NCBI RefSeq assembly: GCF_028618515.1
Contig: NZ_JAQITB010000003.1
Location: 1 to 64,000 of the forward strand
Direction: 5' to 3'
Source: Bartonella sp. ML69XJBT
GTDB lineage: Bacteria > Pseudomonadota > Alphaproteobacteria > Rhizobiales > Rhizobiaceae
Length of the DNA stretch: 64,000 nt
Below the pieces are notes generated by a model, which was given only the letters and a program-made list of their open reading frames with translations, did not search any database and was not told the DNA's origin. Below are positions 9,716-18,358 of this stretch, piece by piece; within the stretch, counting starts at the first letter, position 1, and each line of letters starts with the position of its first letter. The position numbers were made by a program, and so were the translations under genes.

Positions 9716-10972
9716 ATGGCTTTAAAAGAACAAATGAAGGACATGGGGCGAAAAGCGCGCCATGCTGCTGCGGCATTGGCTGTTATGTCTTCTGAACAAA
9801 AAAACAAAGCATTAGAAATGATAGCTTTAAGTTTAGAAGCTCAATCAGCTGAAATTTTACAGGCAAATTGTCAGGATTTAGAAAATGCTGCTCAAAATAA
9901 TTTGAAGGCAGCAATGGTTGATAGACTTAAATTAGATGAGTCGCGTTTGCGTGCAATTATAGAAAGTGTCCACCAAATTGTTCATTTGCCTGATCCTGTT
10001 GGACAAGTGATGAGTGAATGGATACGTCCCAATGGGCTTCATATTAGCCGTGTCCGGACACCTCTTGGTGTGATTGGCATTATTTACGAAAGTCGACCAA
10101 ATGTTACAATTGATGCAAGCGCTTTGTGTTTAAAGGCAGGAAATGCTGCAATTTTACGTGGTGGTTCGGATAGTTTTTATTCTGCCCATGCACTTCATTG
10201 TGCGTTGGTGAGAGGATTAGAGAAAGCTGGTTTTCCTAAAGATGCCATTCAAATGGTTGGAACGAGAGATCGTGATGCCGTTGGAGAAATGCTCAAAGGG
10301 CTTGATGGTATGATTGATGTAATTGTGCCTCGTGGTGGAAAAAACCTCGTTGCACGCGTTCAGTCTGATGCACGTGTTCCAACTTTTGCACATTTAGAGG
10401 GGCTTTGTCATATTTATATTGATCAATCAGCAGATTTAAAGATGGCGCGCAAGATTGTTTTAAATGCAAAGTTGCGGCGAACAGGTATATGTGGCGCTGT
10501 TGAAACAGTTCTTATTGACCGTAAAGCATTAAAAAAGTTTCTTCCTGTTCTCACAGATTTGCAGGAGAAAGGGTGTGAAATTCGCGCAACAGAAGATATT
10601 CTTTCTCTTATGCCAAGTTTCAAATTAGCCTGTGAAGAAGATTGGTCATACGAATATCTTGATGCCATTCTTTCTGTCAAAACAGTTGAAGGTATTGAGG
10701 GAGCCATTGCTCATATCAAGCGTTATTCATCAGGACATACGGAATCGATTATTGCTGAGGATAAAGAAATGGTGGAAAAATTTTTTAATCATTTAGATTC
10801 AGCTATTTTGCTTCATAACGCATCTACCCAATTTGCTGATGGAGGTGAGTTTGGTTTTGGGGCGGAAATTGGTATTGCCACGGGAAAAATGCATGCGCGT
10901 GGTCCTATAGGTGTTGAACAACTCACATCATTTCAGTACCATATTAGGGGAAATGGACAGGTTAGATCTTGA
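9716..10972 (+). CDS. proA: Gamma-glutamyl phosphate reductase
   Basis: This enzyme reduces gamma-glutamyl phosphate to glutamate semialdehyde with NADPH, the second step of proline synthesis after ProB. It has an aldehyde-dehydrogenase-like fold with [20 protein letters not shown] and the catalytic cysteine in [11 protein letters not shown] (C259 from the chosen start). ATG 9716 is chosen over GTG 9704 because agtgga sits at proper spacing before it; the resulting 418 residues fit the family. It lies 48 nt after proB and its stop overlaps the alternative TTG start of nadD. Confidence 0.95.
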   Translation: MALKEQMKDMGRKARHAAAALAVMSSEQKNKALEMIALSLEAQSAEILQANCQDLENAAQNNLKAAMVDRLKLDESRLRAIIESVHQIVHLPDPVGQVMSEWIRPNGLHISRVRTPLGVIGIIYESRPNVTIDASALCLKAGNAAILRGGSDSFYSAHALHCALVRGLEKAGFPKDAIQMVGTRDRDAVGEMLKGLDGMIDVIVPRGGKNLVARVQSDARVPTFAHLEGLCHIYIDQSADLKMARKIVLNAKLRRTGICGAVETVLIDRKALKKFLPVLTDLQEKGCEIRATEDILSLMPSFKLACEEDWSYEYLDAILSVKTVEGIEGAIAHIKRYSSGHTESIIAEDKEMVEKFFNHLDSAILLHNASTQFADGGEFGFGAEIGIATGKMHARGPIGVEQLTSFQYHIRGNGQVRS

Positions 10973-11001
10973 AACAGCTTTTTTTCCCGTGGAAAGATCG
11001 T

Positions 11002-11595
11002 ATGCCCCATGTTGAAAGGTCCAATGTTGTGGGGCTTTTTGGGGGGTCTTTTAATCCACCTCATAAGGGACATCTTCTTGTTGCAAAAATTGCAATTCGG
11101 CGGTTGCATCTTGATCAATTATGGTGGATGGTAACACCACAAAATCCCTTAAAAGATCGTACACACTTACTCTCTTTAGAAGAGAGAATGCAGCTCTGTG
11201 TTCAATTGGTTGATCATCCAAAGATTCGTGTAACCGGTTTTGAGCAGACGATAGGCAGTAAAGTATCCGTGGATACGATTTCTCATATTCTGACGCATTA
11301 TCGAGGTGTCCGTTTTGTATGGATTATAGGTGCAGATAGTTTTGCCACGATTCATCATTGGTATCGATGGCATGATATCATCTCTATGCTTCCTCTTGCG
11401 GTTATTGATCGTCCTTTTGTGCATATGTCAGCACTCTCTTCTCCTGTGGCACATATTTATCGTTCTTTTCGTTTAGATGAGAGAGAAAGTAGACGATTAC
11501 CTTTTATGAAACCACCAGTTTGGAGTTATTTGCATGGGCCTTTGTCTTTTGAGTCTTCAACGAATCTTCGTTTAAAGAAGAACAATTTTTCTTGA
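11002..11595 (+). CDS. nadD: Nicotinate-nucleotide adenylyltransferase
   Basis: NadD adenylylates nicotinate mononucleotide in NAD synthesis. The nucleotidyltransferase signature GGSFNPPHKGH is near the N terminus, WIIGADSF in the middle and the SSTNLR variant of the ISSTxIR motif close to the C terminus. ATG 11002 is preceded by ggaaag at good spacing and gives 197 residues. An upstream TTG at 10969 overlaps the proA stop and would add 11 residues. The gene continues the proBA transcript, and the pairing with rsfS and rlmH downstream is typical of Rhizobiales. Confidence 0.93.
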   Translation: MPHVERSNVVGLFGGSFNPPHKGHLLVAKIAIRRLHLDQLWWMVTPQNPLKDRTHLLSLEERMQLCVQLVDHPKIRVTGFEQTIGSKVSVDTISHILTHYRGVRFVWIIGADSFATIHHWYRWHDIISMLPLAVIDRPFVHMSALSSPVAHIYRSFRLDERESRRLPFMKPPVWSYLHGPLSFESSTNLRLKKNNFS

Positions 11596-11898
11596 ACATT
11601 TTATTTTAAATGCCATAAAATACTGCTCTTCAGGATAGTGATATAAATTCAATTTTCTTTTGCATCAATTAAGTGTAAAAGAGTGAAATTAAATGGGACA
11701 TTCAAGGTAGGGCTTGTTTAGTTAAGCTTATAATAAGCTTATAAAGTGAAGCCATCAAGGAGCTTAAGAGGGAGAGCAAATCTGAACCAATCTTATGATA
11801 GATTGGTGGAGGAGTGAAGATCTTTGTTCTAAAGGACAAGGAGGAGTATGGGGGATTCTCACTTCTTTTTTTACGAAGAAGTTCCTTTTATACTTTAA
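11596..11898 (+). other. nadD-rsfS gap with a small perfect hairpin
   Basis: This gap of about 300 bp contains an 8-bp perfect stem (accaatct 11786-11793 / agattggt 11800-11807, 6-nt loop). It is followed by a purine-rich stretch rather than a T-tract, so it is not a typical terminator. No further gene is supported. Confidence 0.5.
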
Positions 11899-12342
11899 AT
11901 GATAAGAAAGGATATTGGTCTGGAAAACCTAATAGAAAAACACTTTCACGGTATCGCATCACGCGCAGAAAAAAAAGTCTTTTCTGTGAGAGATGGTCTC
12001 AAAATTATTCTCAAGAGTTTAGAGGATACAAAAGCAGAAGATATTATCTCCATTGATATTCAGGTGAAGTCGTCTTTAGCTGATTACATAGTTATAGCTT
12101 CAGCAAATTCAAAGCGTCATGTCTCTGCTGTTGCTGATCATTTGTTACGTACTTGGAAAGACAAAAAATGCGGCTTTGCAAATGTAGAAGGGCTGGCCGG
12201 AGGTGATTGGGTATTGATTGATACAGGTGATATTATTGTTCATCTTTTTCGTCCGGAAATTCGTCTCTTTTACAATCTAGAAAAAATGTGGCTTACTCCA
12301 GATTTCAACAATACAAAATCGGTTCTCGTTGGAGATCATTAA
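11899..12342 (+). CDS. rsfS: Ribosomal silencing factor RsfS (Iojap family)
   Basis: The 147-residue protein belongs to the RsfS/Iojap family, which binds uL14 on the 50S subunit and blocks subunit joining under starvation. The family core runs from about residue 28 (VRDGLKIILKSLEDTKAEDI) through ADYIVIASANSKRHVSAV and the late GDWVLIDTGDIIVHLF. The chosen ATG lacks a strong ribosome binding site, and residues 1-27 are poorly conserved in character, so the start is less certain. It is followed after 1 nt by rlmH. Confidence 0.93.
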   Translation: MIRKDIGLENLIEKHFHGIASRAEKKVFSVRDGLKIILKSLEDTKAEDIISIDIQVKSSLADYIVIASANSKRHVSAVADHLLRTWKDKKCGFANVEGLAGGDWVLIDTGDIIVHLFRPEIRLFYNLEKMWLTPDFNNTKSVLVGDH

Positions 12343-12343
12343 C

Positions 12344-12826
12344 ATGCAAATTTCTATTTTTGCTGTTGGGCGTATGAAAAAGGGAGCAGAACATAAATTA
12401 GTTGATCATTATTTGGATCGTTTTTCTAAAAGTTGTGGAGCAGTAGGATTTCATTTAAAAAAACTACAAGAAATATCAGAAAGTCGTGCTCAAACAGCAT
12501 ACCAGCGTATGGAAGAAGAAGGAAGAAAGCTTATCGAGTTCCTCCCTGAAAAGTGTCGGTTAATTGTATTGGATGAGCGTGGAAAGTCAATTTCATCATC
12601 TGCTTTTGCTGAAAAACTGGGATTTTATCGTGATGAAGGCATCCGTGATCTCGTAATTGCTTTAGGAGGTCCTGATGGACATAATGAACAGATAAGAAGT
12701 CGTGCTGATTTTCTGTTGTCTTTTGGTTTTATGACATGGCCACATCAAATTGCCCGTATACTCCTTACAGAACAGCTTTATCGTGCTGTAACGATTGCAA
12801 CTAATCATCCTTATCATAGGGCTTAA
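12344..12826 (+). CDS. rlmH: 23S rRNA pseudouridine-1915 N3-methyltransferase
   Basis: RlmH is a SPOUT-class methyltransferase acting on pseudouridine 1915 in helix 69 of assembled 70S ribosomes. The 160 residues show the knotted C-terminal fold with IALGGPDGHNE (SAM site) and the near-terminal MTWPHQIARILLTEQLYR and HPYHRA. ATG 12344 has ggaga 8 nt upstream; a TTG at 12329 is less likely. It starts 1 nt after the rsfS stop, so the two ribosome factors are translated from one message. Confidence 0.96.
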   Translation: MQISIFAVGRMKKGAEHKLVDHYLDRFSKSCGAVGFHLKKLQEISESRAQTAYQRMEEEGRKLIEFLPEKCRLIVLDERGKSISSSAFAEKLGFYRDEGIRDLVIALGGPDGHNEQIRSRADFLLSFGFMTWPHQIARILLTEQLYRAVTIATNHPYHRA

Positions 12827-12922
12827 AATTTTTATGCGATTTTTAGCACTTATTTATGTATTTATTAATATTGTTTTAGCGGACATCATTTAAAGCATCG
12901 CTAGTTTATGCGATGATGCTTA

Positions 12923-14200
12923 ATGGTTGGGCAAATGAAGAAGCTTCTTCATAGAAAAATGCGATGTTTATATGAGGAATGTGTGATATTTGTCGTACTG
13001 TTCTTGAGTATGTTTTTTTGCTGTTCTATCTTACATGCTGAGGATAGCATAAGAAGTGTAGAGACAGCACATAAAGAGTTGGTAGAAATTCGCCAAAATA
13101 TTTCCATCTCGCGTGAACGTGTTGCTTTTCTTACACGTCAAGTTGAGCATTTAAAGAAAGATCAACATGCTTTAAGGGATGCACTCATAAAAACTGCTAA
13201 ATTAGAACGTGCGATAGCAAATGATATTGCTGAAAGGGAAAAAAAGCTAAAAAAGATGATAGAAAAGCGGGCACAAATTCATCAAAGTTTAAAAAATCGT
13301 CGTGCTGAATTTGCAGAAGTTCTCGCTATCTTAGAACGTATGGGGTTAAAGCCTCCTCCTGCTCTTATGGTGCAACCTGAGGATGCGTTAGCTTCTGTAC
13401 GGAGTTCTATTTTATTAGGGGCTGTCGTACCTCAGATGCAAGAGAAAACAAGGGACTTGACAGAGAGTCTCAAGGAATTGACCACTTTGAGTAATTCAAT
13501 TGCTGCGGAATATGCAGCCTTAAAAACCAAAATGCAAAATCAAGCAGAGCAGAGAAAACGTTTAAAGCTTTTGTTAGAAGAAAAAGCCAAATTACAAAAA
13601 AAGTCAGAAGAGGAACTTACACAACAGCAACAAAACAGTATTGTTCTAGCTAAAAAAGCGCAGTCTTTGGAAGAATTGATTGTAGAACTTGACCGTCAAT
13701 CAAAACTGAGTTTTGATACATCCATACAGGTACGGAAAAATTTACAATTGTTAGAGCAAAACAATTTTGAAAGCCGAAAAGGCTCTTTGCTTTTTCCTGT
13801 TGTAGGAACAAAAGTTCGGCATGTACACAAAAGTGCGCAGATTACACGCTTTGGTGAAATGGTTGAAACAGAAGAAGCTGCAGTTGTTATATCTCCTGCT
13901 GATGCTCTTGTTGCTTTTGCTGGACCATTTCGTTCTTACGGACAGTTAATTATTCTCAATGTTGGGAATGGTTATCATATTGTTCTGACTGGAATGTCGA
14001 GAATTAATGTCACTCAGGGGCAGTTTGTTCTTGCAGGTGAACCTCTTGGCACAATGGGAATGCAATTTATTGCGAACAGTGTTGCATTGGATATAGGCAA
14101 AACTGTTCCAATGCTTTACATTGAGTTTAGAAAGCAGGGGAAGCCTGTAAATCCAACTCCTTGGTGGCGGACTGAAAAAAACGAGAAGGAACCAAAATGA
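12923..14200 (+). CDS. Murein hydrolase activator, EnvC-like, degenerate LytM domain
   Basis: The 425-residue envelope protein has an N-terminal hydrophobic segment (about 20-36, FVVLFLSMFFCCSIL). A long coiled coil follows (about 44-285, rich in Glu, Lys, Gln and Leu), then a LytM/M23-like domain to about 415. Where active M23 peptidases carry the HxH zinc ligands, this one reads GYHIVLTGM, so the domain is likely non-catalytic, as in EnvC, which activates amidases during cell separation. It overlaps ctpA by 4 nt (ATGA), a pairing conserved in alphaproteobacteria. A second start at 12935 is possible. Confidence 0.85.
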   Translation: MVGQMKKLLHRKMRCLYEECVIFVVLFLSMFFCCSILHAEDSIRSVETAHKELVEIRQNISISRERVAFLTRQVEHLKKDQHALRDALIKTAKLERAIANDIAEREKKLKKMIEKRAQIHQSLKNRRAEFAEVLAILERMGLKPPPALMVQPEDALASVRSSILLGAVVPQMQEKTRDLTESLKELTTLSNSIAAEYAALKTKMQNQAEQRKRLKLLLEEKAKLQKKSEEELTQQQQNSIVLAKKAQSLEELIVELDRQSKLSFDTSIQVRKNLQLLEQNNFESRKGSLLFPVVGTKVRHVHKSAQITRFGEMVETEEAAVVISPADALVAFAGPFRSYGQLIILNVGNGYHIVLTGMSRINVTQGQFVLAGEPLGTMGMQFIANSVALDIGKTVPMLYIEFRKQGKPVNPTPWWRTEKNEKEPK

Positions 14201-15507
14201 TTCGTAAAGTTATTCTTTTGGTCGCTGGGGTATTGCTCGGCGCCAGTTCAATGATTATGGTGCAGTCTGTTGCTGCGAATAATGAAAATGATGTATATAA
14301 AGAGCTGGCTCTATTTGGCGATATTTTCGAACGAGTACGTATGCAGTACGTTACGGTTCCAAATGATAAAAAACTTATTGAAAATGCTGTCAATGGGATG
14401 CTCACATCACTTGACCCCCATTCATCTTATATGAATGCGCAAGAAGCCAAAGAAATGCGGGATTCTACGAAAGGAGAATTTGGAGGTCTTGGTATTGAAG
14501 TTACCATGGAGAAAAATTTAATTAAAGTTGTTTCTCCAATGGATGACACACCTGCTTCAAAAGCAGGGATTTTAGCAGGAGATCTCATTTCAAAAATTGA
14601 TGGTGCACAAACTAATGGTTATACATTGAATGAAGCTGTTAATAAGATGCGGGGTGCGCCTGGCACACCAATTATGTTGACAATTATTCGTTCTGGTGTT
14701 GATAAGCCACTCGAAATTAAAGTTGTTCGTGATATCATCAAAGTGAAAGCGGTAAAATATCGTGTTGAGAACGATATTGGTTATGTAAGGATTATTCAGT
14801 TTTCTGAGCAAACTTTTGGTAATCTTCAGGCTGCAATTAAAGATATCCAATCTAAAATTCCTCAAGATAAATTAAAGGGGTATGTTCTTGATTTACGGCT
14901 TAATCCCGGTGGTCTTTTAGACCAAGCAGTAAATGTTTCGAGTGCTTTTCTCAATAAAGGTGAGATTGTATCGACCCGTGGGCGTAAAAAGAGTGATGTG
15001 ACAAGATTTGATGCTAAACCAGGAGATATCATCAATGGAAAGCCTCTCATTGTACTTATTAATGGTGGTTCGGCAAGTGCTTCTGAAATTGTTGCAGGTG
15101 CATTGCAAGATCATCGTCGTGCAACAATTTTAGGAACACAATCTTTTGGTAAGGGATCTGTCCAAACAATTATCCCCTTGGGTGAAAATGGTGCTTTACG
15201 CTTAACAACAGCACTTTATTACACTCCGTCCGGCACCTCAATTCAAGGCACAGGGATTACACCTGATATTATTGTAGAGCAACCACTTCCTGAAAAATAT
15301 AAAGGTTATGATGTAAAGGTTGGTGAATCTGCATTACAAGGGCATATCAAAGGGAAACGAGAAAATAATAAAGGTTCTGGCTCAGCTGCGTTTGTTCCGC
15401 AAGATCCCAAAGATGATGTTCAATTACATGAGGCTTATAAGCTGTTACGAGGTGAAATGGCAAATGCAGCATTTCCACCAGATTCCAATAAGGATGTTTT
15501 AAAGTAG
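14197..15507 (+). CDS. ctpA: Carboxy-terminal processing protease CtpA (S41)
   Basis: This is a 436-residue periplasmic serine protease that trims C-termini of envelope proteins. It has an N-terminal signal/anchor (1-27), a PDZ domain around 95-180 (GGLGIEVTMEKNLIKVVSP) and the S41 catalytic core. The Ser-Lys dyad is S294 in GGSASASEI and K319 in SFGKGSVQT, 25 residues apart as in E. coli Prc. The C terminus is a low-complexity tail. It overlaps the envC-like gene and is 39 nt upstream of rppH/ialA. Identification is secure; exact substrates are unknown. Confidence 0.95.
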   Translation: MIRKVILLVAGVLLGASSMIMVQSVAANNENDVYKELALFGDIFERVRMQYVTVPNDKKLIENAVNGMLTSLDPHSSYMNAQEAKEMRDSTKGEFGGLGIEVTMEKNLIKVVSPMDDTPASKAGILAGDLISKIDGAQTNGYTLNEAVNKMRGAPGTPIMLTIIRSGVDKPLEIKVVRDIIKVKAVKYRVENDIGYVRIIQFSEQTFGNLQAAIKDIQSKIPQDKLKGYVLDLRLNPGGLLDQAVNVSSAFLNKGEIVSTRGRKKSDVTRFDAKPGDIINGKPLIVLINGGSASASEIVAGALQDHRRATILGTQSFGKGSVQTIIPLGENGALRLTTALYYTPSGTSIQGTGITPDIIVEQPLPEKYKGYDVKVGESALQGHIKGKRENNKGSGSAAFVPQDPKDDVQLHEAYKLLRGEMANAAFPPDSNKDVLK

Positions 15508-15546
15508 AAAAGGTGTGTACAGTTTATGCATTTGGGAGGTAATTGA

Positions 15547-16068
15547 ATGAATGCGGTGGTTAATGTAAAGGCGCTTCCTTATAGAAAATCTGTGGGGATT
15601 GTTGTCTTTAATCATGTGGGTGAAGTTTGGGTTGGGCGCCGTTTAATGACATGCGCTCATACCGATACTGATATGTCTCATCGGTGGCAGCTTCCTCAAG
15701 GGGGGATAGATGAGAATGAAGAACCATTTGATGCAGCATGTCGTGAACTTTACGAAGAAACGGGAATCCGATCTATAAAGTTGATTAAGGAAGCACAGGA
15801 TTGGTTCCATTATGATTTTCCACAAGAACTTGTTGGCTGTACATTAAACAATAAATATCGTGGACAAATACAAAAATGGTTTGCTTTTCAGTTTACAGGA
15901 GATCAACATGAAATTGCTATAAACCCTCCACCAAATGGTCATAAAGCAGAATTCGACCAGTGGAAATGGGCTGATTTGGAAAACCTTCCCTCGATTGTGG
16001 TTTCTTTTAAAAAGCGTGTTTATATGCAAGTTGTCAACGAATTTCGCAGTAGCCTTAGAGGAATATAA
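15547..16068 (+). CDS. rppH: RNA pyrophosphohydrolase RppH / invasion protein IalA
   Basis: This is a 173-residue Nudix hydrolase. The Nudix box is complete: GGIDENEEPFDAACRELYEETG. It matches the Bartonella IalA family (dinucleoside polyphosphate hydrolase), whose orthologues elsewhere are RppH, removing pyrophosphate from mRNA 5' ends. In Bartonella, ialA and ialB together were linked to erythrocyte invasion. The ATG has a strong gggagg site 7 nt upstream. ialB follows after 111 nt, so separate transcription of ialB is possible. Confidence 0.95.
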   Translation: MNAVVNVKALPYRKSVGIVVFNHVGEVWVGRRLMTCAHTDTDMSHRWQLPQGGIDENEEPFDAACRELYEETGIRSIKLIKEAQDWFHYDFPQELVGCTLNNKYRGQIQKWFAFQFTGDQHEIAINPPPNGHKAEFDQWKWADLENLPSIVVSFKKRVYMQVVNEFRSSLRGI

Positions 16069-16179
16069 AAGCTATATAATGATAGCAAGCTCTTTTTTAT
16101 GAGGATGCTTGATATTATGTATAGTCATTAACATAATAACAAAAATGTTTCTCTTTTATGTAAAGAACTGGAATATAAG

Positions 16180-16740
16180 ATGAAAAAGTTATTTAATTTA
16201 CTTATAGTTTTTACTCTCTTGAGTATTTCTTCTGTTGCATTTGCATCAGATTCAAAGCCAGCTGCGACTAAACCAGCAGCAGCGACTTTACCAAATGGTG
16301 CTTCTTCTTTGACTGAGACCTATGGCTTGTGGAGCATTAGCTGCGGTATACAGGAAGGCAAGAAGATTTGTTTTATGGGCCGTCAGGAAGTGAATGATCA
16401 AGGTCGCGTGGTTGTGGCTATGAACGTTATGCTTAATGCTGATGGTGTGGTATCTGGTAATTTAACGGTTCCTTTTGGTATTTTAGTTTCTAAGCCTGTT
16501 CGTTTACAAGTCGATGAAGGGAAAGCTGTTATCGAGACCGGTATTCGCACTTGTGTACCAGCAGGTTGTATTGTTCCAATAGTTTTTGACAAAAATCATG
16601 TAGCAGCTTTACGCTCTGGAAAGCATTTGAAGCTAGCTATGACGATTGCTGCTCCAGGCGAACCACCTTTGAATGATTTGTTCGTTCAACTGAATGGTTT
16701 TAGTAATGCTCTTAATCGTTTGTCTGCTTTGCAGAAATAA
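16180..16740 (+). CDS. ialB: Invasion-associated locus B protein
   Basis: The 186-residue protein has a signal peptide (about 1-22, LLIVFTLLSISSVAFAS), an Ala/Pro/Thr linker and an IalB domain with paired cysteines in SCGIQEGKKICF and RTCVPAGCIV. IalB is an exported Bartonella factor needed for efficient erythrocyte entry; its biochemical role is unknown. The position directly after ialA is the classical ialAB locus, and a strong terminator ends the unit. Compare the paralogue at 3841, which lacks the Ala/Pro linker. Confidence 0.95.
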   Translation: MKKLFNLLIVFTLLSISSVAFASDSKPAATKPAAATLPNGASSLTETYGLWSISCGIQEGKKICFMGRQEVNDQGRVVVAMNVMLNADGVVSGNLTVPFGILVSKPVRLQVDEGKAVIETGIRTCVPAGCIVPIVFDKNHVAALRSGKHLKLAMTIAAPGEPPLNDLFVQLNGFSNALNRLSALQK

Positions 16741-16760
16741 TCTATGGAATATAAAAAAGG

Positions 16761-16781
16761 CGGCCTTTTAAGGCCGTTTTT
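16761..16781 (+). terminator. Rho-independent terminator of ialB
   Basis: A perfect GC-rich stem cggcctt (16761-16767) / aaggccg (16770-16776) with a 2-nt minimal loop (likely 4 nt in practice) is followed by five T. An A-tract lies just before it, so it may also act weakly on the other strand. It lies 21 nt after the ialB stop. Confidence 0.88.
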
Positions 16782-17085
16782 AGCCTGAGCGTTTTTTGTA
16801 ATAAGCTTACGCTTAAAATAACAGTGTTGTTATAGAAGAGATTTTCAAAGTCTTTTGGAGATTCTCAGAATGTTTTCCGTTGCTTTTATTTTGGTAAGTC
16901 ATTTTTTATTCCGATTATGAGTTTCATTATTATTATTATTATAGAAGTGAAGAATTGAGATGTTTAGATCCTTTAATTTGTAGAAAAAATGTTAGAGTAT
17001 AAAACCATTGTTTAATAAACAAGCTCATTTTAATGAAAGTTCTCTATAAGATCTTCTCTTTCTTGAATAGAAAAAAGGATAAGGC
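16782..17085 (+). other. ialB-yggT gap
   Basis: About 300 bp of AT-rich sequence without a gene. It includes a short (att)n run near 16926-16943. The yggT ribosome binding site (aaggataaggc) is at its right end. Confidence 0.55.
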
Positions 17086-17379
17086 ATGGTTTATGCATTG
17101 CTTCAAGTGATTGATCTTATTTTAGATATTTATATTGATATTTTAATCGCAAATGTCATTTTTTCTTGGCTTTATGCATTTAACATCGTAAATGCACGAA
17201 ATCGCTTTGTTGTTTTAATAGGAAGCTTTTTGTATCGCTTGACAGAACCAGTTTTAAGCCGTATTCGGCAGTTTTTGCCAAATCTTGGAACAATTGATAT
17301 TTCACCTGTTGTAGTGTTTATCATTATTTATTTTATTCGTATGTTTATGTGGCGGGTTTACACAGATATGTATCTGTAA
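17086..17379 (+). CDS. YggT family membrane protein
   Basis: This is a 97-residue protein with two hydrophobic spans (about 8-33 and 70-92) and the family-typical centre [24 protein letters not shown]. YggT proteins are small inner-membrane proteins linked to osmotic tolerance and cell-division gene clusters; no enzymatic role is established. A strong aaggataaggc site precedes the ATG. It sits 24 nt before a DUF167 gene, the usual yggT-yggU pairing. Confidence 0.92.
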   Translation: MVYALLQVIDLILDIYIDILIANVIFSWLYAFNIVNARNRFVVLIGSFLYRLTEPVLSRIRQFLPNLGTIDISPVVVFIIIYFIRMFMWRVYTDMYL

Positions 17380-17403
17380 AGATATTGCATGAGATGAATA
17401 AAA

Positions 17404-17721
17404 ATGTTTTATCGATTTGACACGAATGGTTTAATTTTATTTGTATATCTCATTCCAAAATCGTCTGTAGATCGCATAATGGGTGTTGAATGTAGAGATA
17501 ATGGAAAGCAGTATTTGGTTATACGCTTGCGTGCTGTTCCTGAAGATGGAAAAGCAAATAAAGCACTTATCAAATTTTTAACGAAGCAATGGAAAATTCC
17601 ATCTGCTTGTATTTCGCTTAAAAATGGCGCAACATCCCGTTACAAACAACTCTATTTTTCAAGACACTTAGAAGAGCTAAAACAAATATGGCAATCTTTA
17701 GGTGATTACACCTCAAAATAA
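17404..17721 (+). CDS. DUF167 (YggU) family protein
   Basis: The 105-residue cytoplasmic protein has the DUF167 core: LIPKSSVDRIMGVE, RLRAVPEDGKANKALIKFL and late ISLKNGATSRYKQLYFS. Members are small alpha/beta proteins of unknown function that are often next to yggT, as here. It ends 38 nt before the convergent ppa stop. Confidence 0.92.
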   Translation: MFYRFDTNGLILFVYLIPKSSVDRIMGVECRDNGKQYLVIRLRAVPEDGKANKALIKFLTKQWKIPSACISLKNGATSRYKQLYFSRHLEELKQIWQSLGDYTSK

Positions 17722-17759
17722 CAGCCCATTGAAAAAACAGGCTTTTATTTTTGAAGAAA

Positions 17760-18290
17760 TCATAAATTTTCATGACGCTCAATGGCTTGCTTAATCAGTT
17801 CACACGCAAAATTTTTATCCCGCCAACCTTCAATTTTAGCCCATTTTCCAGGTTCAAGATCTTTGTAATGGGCAAAGAAATGCTCAATTTGTTTGAGTGT
17901 AATTTCGGGAAGATCTGTATAGTCATGGATATTAAGATAACGTTTTGTTAATTTTGGGGTAGGGACAGCAATAATTTTTTCATCTTTACCTCCATCATCT
18001 TCCATAATCAGGGCTCCGATGGGGCAAACATTAATAACACAACCAGGAAGGAGTGGACGCGTATTACAAATAAGAACGTCAATGGGATCACCATCATCTG
18101 AAAGGGTATGGGGGACAAAACCATAATTTCCAGGATAAACCATTGATGTATGAAGAAAACGGTCAACAAATAATGCTCCCGATTTTTTGTCCATCTCATA
18201 TTTTATTGGTTGTCCACCAAGAGAAACTTCTACAATAACATTGATGTCTTGTGGTGGATTTTTACCAACGGGGATTTCTTTAATATTCAT
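17760..18290 (-). CDS. ppa: Inorganic pyrophosphatase
   Basis: This soluble family I pyrophosphatase of 176 residues hydrolyses PPi to phosphate with Mg2+, pulling biosynthetic reactions forward. The signature [10 protein letters not shown] carries the metal-binding aspartates, with [27 protein letters not shown] and [14 protein letters not shown] also present. aaagga precedes the ATG. It lies 68 nt downstream of typA on the same strand and may be co-transcribed. Confidence 0.97.
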   Translation of the reverse strand: MNIKEIPVGKNPPQDINVIVEVSLGGQPIKYEMDKKSGALFVDRFLHTSMVYPGNYGFVPHTLSDDGDPIDVLICNTRPLLPGCVINVCPIGALIMEDDGGKDEKIIAVPTPKLTKRYLNIHDYTDLPEITLKQIEHFFAHYKDLEPGKWAKIEGWRDKNFACELIKQAIERHENL

Positions 18291-18358
18291 GTAAATATCC
18301 TTTCCAGAGTGTGAGGAAGTGAGGTCTCATAAAATATTTGACCGAAGAAGTTATGAAA

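Noticed and set aside
11814-12056. 80-codon frame with a ggaggagtg-like start overlapping rsfS
   Set aside because: It lies in another frame of rsfS for most of its length, has an Arg/Tyr/Ser-rich composition typical of a shadow frame and matches no family I know.
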